Shown piece by piece: positions 62,313-64,000 of a stretch of DNA of 64,000 nucleotides (the first letter of the stretch is position 1; each line of letters opens with the position of its first letter). This DNA comes from Mesorhizobium sp. CA14. Its GTDB lineage: Bacteria > Pseudomonadota > Alphaproteobacteria > Rhizobiales > Rhizobiaceae. Under the pieces are notes generated by a model, which saw nothing but the letters and a program-made list of their open reading frames with translations, was not told where the DNA came from and ran no database searches. The position numbers and the translations under genes are program-made. The stretch lies in NCBI RefSeq assembly GCF_020165195.1, contig NZ_JAIUHR010000022.1, positions 1-64,000 on the forward strand, in the 5' to 3' direction.

Positions 62313-62651
62313 GTGAGTTTCTGGGGACTGGCGCAGCTCGGCATTTCGACCGTGATGTTCTTGCTGGCGGCGATGGCGGCCAAGCAATGGGGGCTGGCGC
62401 CGAGCTTGGCCAAGCTGCTTTTGACGCTGGCGCTCTACTCGGCCGGCAATCTGATCATGCTGAGGCTGGTGCGCGAATTCGGCATGTCGGTGTCGTTCAG
62501 CTTGTCGGCGGTGATCCAGCTTGTCGCGGTCAATGTCGTGGCGATCGCCTTTTTCGGCGAACGGCTCAACGCTCTCCAAGCGACCGGCATGGTGCTGGCG
62601 ATCGCCGCCGTCGCGCTGATCACGCTCGGGCCCTATATTCAGCGGCTATAG
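62313..62651 (+). CDS. Small EamA/SMR-like membrane protein
   Basis: A 112-residue protein with four hydrophobic helices. It starts with GTG (SFWGLAQLGISTVMFLLA follows) and ends VLAIAAVALITLGPYI, which fits the EmrE/EamA half-size transporters, though the SMR glutamate of helix 1 is missing. AGGGGATGG lies just upstream. It may be a subunit of a heterodimeric transporter or an ArnE/F-like lipid flippase. The PAP2 phosphatase gene follows after 17 bp, so they are likely cotranscribed and may act on polyprenyl or phospholipid. Confidence 0.7.
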   Translation: MSFWGLAQLGISTVMFLLAAMAAKQWGLAPSLAKLLLTLALYSAGNLIMLRLVREFGMSVSFSLSAVIQLVAVNVVAIAFFGERLNALQATGMVLAIAAVALITLGPYIQRL

Positions 62652-62668
62652 CGGGATCAAAGGCTCGC

Positions 62669-63370
62669 ATGAAATCGATCGTCGACGCGCTCCTCAACAG
62701 GTTGGAATTCCCGGTGCTGCTGGCCGGGCTGGTGATCGCCGGCGGGCTGTGGGGCCTGGTGGAACTCATGGAGCTGGCGCGCGCCACGACCCCGCACGCA
62801 TTCGACACGGAAATCCTGCTCGCCTTCCGCCATGCCGGGCAGCCGGATAGCCCGATAGGCCCGCCCTGGCTGGAGGGCGCGGTGCGCGACGTCACCGCGC
62901 TCGGCAGCACCACTGTGCTGGTGCTGATCACCACGGCGACCATCCTCTATCTGCTCTTGATCCGCAGACCTTCGACAGCGCTGTTCATGTTCGCGGCGGT
63001 GGCGGGCGGGCAAGTGCTTTCGAGCCTGCTCAAATTCGAGGTCGACCGGCCGCGGCCCGATCTCGTCTCGCATCTCGTCAACGAGACGTCGCTGTCCTTT
63101 CCGAGCGGCCACGCGATGCTGTCGGCGGTGACCTATCTGACGCTCGGTTCCTTGGCGGCCCGCTTCCTGCCGGACCGCAGGACGAAAGTCTTCGTGCTTT
63201 GCCTCGCCGTGCTCACAACCGTGTTGGTAGGCGCCAGCCGCGTCTATCTCGGGGTGCACTGGCCGTCCGACGTGCTTGCCGGCTGGTGCGCCGGCTTTGC
63301 CTGGGCCATGCTGTGCTGGCTTGCGGCCCGGCTGCTGCAGCGACGCAAGATCGTTGAAGATTGCGAATAG
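62669..63370 (+). CDS. PAP2-family membrane phosphatase
   Basis: A 233-residue protein with about six helices and all three PAP2 motifs: K122-x6-R129-P130 (KFEVDRPRP), PSGH at 145-148 and R191-x5-H197-x3-D201 (SRVYLGVHWPSD). It removes phosphate from lipid substrates such as undecaprenyl pyrophosphate, phosphatidate or phosphatidylglycerol phosphate on the periplasmic side. It follows the small SMR-like gene, suggesting a shared lipid role. Confidence 0.93.
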   Translation: MKSIVDALLNRLEFPVLLAGLVIAGGLWGLVELMELARATTPHAFDTEILLAFRHAGQPDSPIGPPWLEGAVRDVTALGSTTVLVLITTATILYLLLIRRPSTALFMFAAVAGGQVLSSLLKFEVDRPRPDLVSHLVNETSLSFPSGHAMLSAVTYLTLGSLAARFLPDRRTKVFVLCLAVLTTVLVGASRVYLGVHWPSDVLAGWCAGFAWAMLCWLAARLLQRRKIVEDCE

Positions 63371-63398
63371 CCAACGTCTCATCCATACTAAATGATGC

Positions 63399-63427
63399 TT
63401 GAAACATCACTATGCTTGTATTATACA
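63399..63427 (+). promoter_or_regulatory. Near-consensus promoter of the XRE gene
   Basis: TTGAAA at 63399-63404 and TATACA at 63422-63427 are 17 bp apart. TGATG (63393-63397) and CATCA (63405-63409) form a small inverted repeat around the -35, possibly an operator for the XRE protein. Confidence 0.6.
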
Positions 63428-63461
63428 TTGATATCGCAGACTCAGACAAAGGTTCTGGCCG

Positions 63462-63731
63462 ATGATCACTGCTGCGCAGATGCGCGCCGCAAGGGCATTG
63501 GCCGGTATCGACCAGCGGACCCTTGCCGAGCGCGCCGGCGTTTCGCTTCCGACGATACAGCGTATGGAAGCGAGCGAGGGCGTTGTGCGAGGCGTCGTCG
63601 ACACGCTGATGAAGGTCATCCATGCCCTCGATGAGGTCGGGGTGGAATTGATCGGCGAGAACCAGACCAGCGAACGCGGCGGCAGGGGCGTACGCCTCAA
63701 GGCCACCGTGGCGCAGAACCCGCAGGGCTGA
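63462..63731 (+). CDS. Small XRE-family transcriptional regulator
   Basis: An 89-residue protein, mostly one HTH_3 domain: MRAARALAGIDQRTLAERAG, then VSLPTIQRMEASEGVVRG, then a tail GVELIGENQTSERGG. Proteins of this type are common in Rhizobiales and are often encoded just before a SulP transporter gene, as here (63865). It may regulate that transporter. The promoter upstream is close to consensus with a possible autoregulatory site. Confidence 0.9.
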   Translation: MITAAQMRAARALAGIDQRTLAERAGVSLPTIQRMEASEGVVRGVVDTLMKVIHALDEVGVELIGENQTSERGGRGVRLKATVAQNPQG

Positions 63732-63864
63732 GCCGCAACCGCATCCGCCTCGGGAACCTTTGCCGGTTTTTCGGGCAGCGATGCGGCGTCGCAACGATTT
63801 ATCGCGACGGCGACCGCCGACACCCAGCCGACGATCCCGCCGCCCTGTGGAGCGGAAGCAGTTC

Positions 63865-64000
63865 ATGGATCAGGTGCGGCGGGCAATTCACCACCAAGCA
63901 CGGCCGACCTTCGCCGAACTGTTCACACCAAAGCTGGTGACTGTGCTGCGCGAGGGCTACCACCTCAAGCAGCTGAGGGCGGATGTGATCGCCGGCCTGA
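63865..64000 (+). CDS. SulP-family anion transporter, N-terminal part (cut by window end)
   Basis: Only 45 residues are visible: MDQVRRAIHHQARPTFAELF, then TPKLVTVLREGYHLKQLRAD and VIAGL. The FTPKLVTVLREGY-x5-RADxxAGL pattern is the known start of SulP (sulphate permease/bicarbonate) transporters, just before helix 1. GGAG lies about 12 bases before the ATG. The frame is open to the last base, so the gene continues beyond the window. The XRE gene 134 bp upstream may control it. Confidence 0.8.
   Translation, partial: MDQVRRAIHHQARPTFAELFTPKLVTVLREGYHLKQLRADVIAGL

Overview
The window is GC-rich and densely coded. It looks like chromosome of an alphaproteobacterium of the order Hyphomicrobiales (Rhizobiales), most likely Mesorhizobium or a close Phyllobacteriaceae relative. 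The reasons are an Irr-type iron box in front of mbfA, the order dnaK-dnaJ-pmtA-...-pyrF, a rhizobial-type phospholipid N-methyltransferase, oxidative galactose genes, and many RIME-like intergenic palindromes. I saw no rRNA, tRNA, CRISPR array or complete insertion sequence. The genus is an inference.

1-12.7 kb: iron exporter mbfA with its ICE box; a GFA-fold protein and a ZnT9-like CDF transporter; a 41-residue basic peptide; a guanidinium exporter behind a two-hairpin guanidine-II (mini-ykkC) riboswitch; a DUF6481 coiled-coil protein; two luciferase-like monooxygenases; an XRE regulator with an AhpD-like protein; an AI-2E-type permease; an arylamine N-acetyltransferase; and an inositol-phosphatase-like enzyme. 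11.6-16.8 kb: a LacI-type regulator divergent from a three-gene sugar ABC importer, with the same operator-like sequence in front of each. 17.1-24.2 kb: dnaK, dnaJ, pmtA, an FMN reductase, pyrF, a DUF1330 protein and an orphan ATP-grasp protein.

24.3-27.5 kb: a tightly overlapped SDR-dgoK-dgoA-lactonase operon for oxidative galactose catabolism. 27.7-36.8 kb: a GGDEF-EAL protein, a polyprenyl-sugar style membrane module (GT-C protein, GT2, GtrA), gshB, a low-GC GT8 gene and comM. 36.9-46 kb: glcB, a hydantoinase-like protein, a cupredoxin, a CDGSH protein, and an unusual block in which a DUF559 endonuclease gene bracketed by inverted RIME copies alternates twice with a gene for a small secreted six-cysteine protein.

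46.06-49.42 kb: a visibly AT-richer four-gene island between host genes and lepA. It holds vsr, a DUF262 protein, a HEPN protein and a C5-cytosine methyltransferase. This is the strongest candidate for an unstudied defence system here. 49.4-64 kb: lepA, a TadE/G-like protein, a DUF1223 protein, an MKP-repeat secreted protein, exported MsrA, an ABC-2 exporter, a DUF2156 protein, a MarR-GNAT pair, PhoX with a possible Pho box, a small EamA/SMR-like protein, a PAP2 phosphatase, and an XRE gene followed by the start of a SulP transporter cut by the window edge.

Intergenic DNA is rich in repeats: RIME-like inverted pairs, a MITE-like palindrome family in three copies (one carrying a nested second repeat), a short hairpin repeat in two copies, and a 181-bp element with inverted ends.
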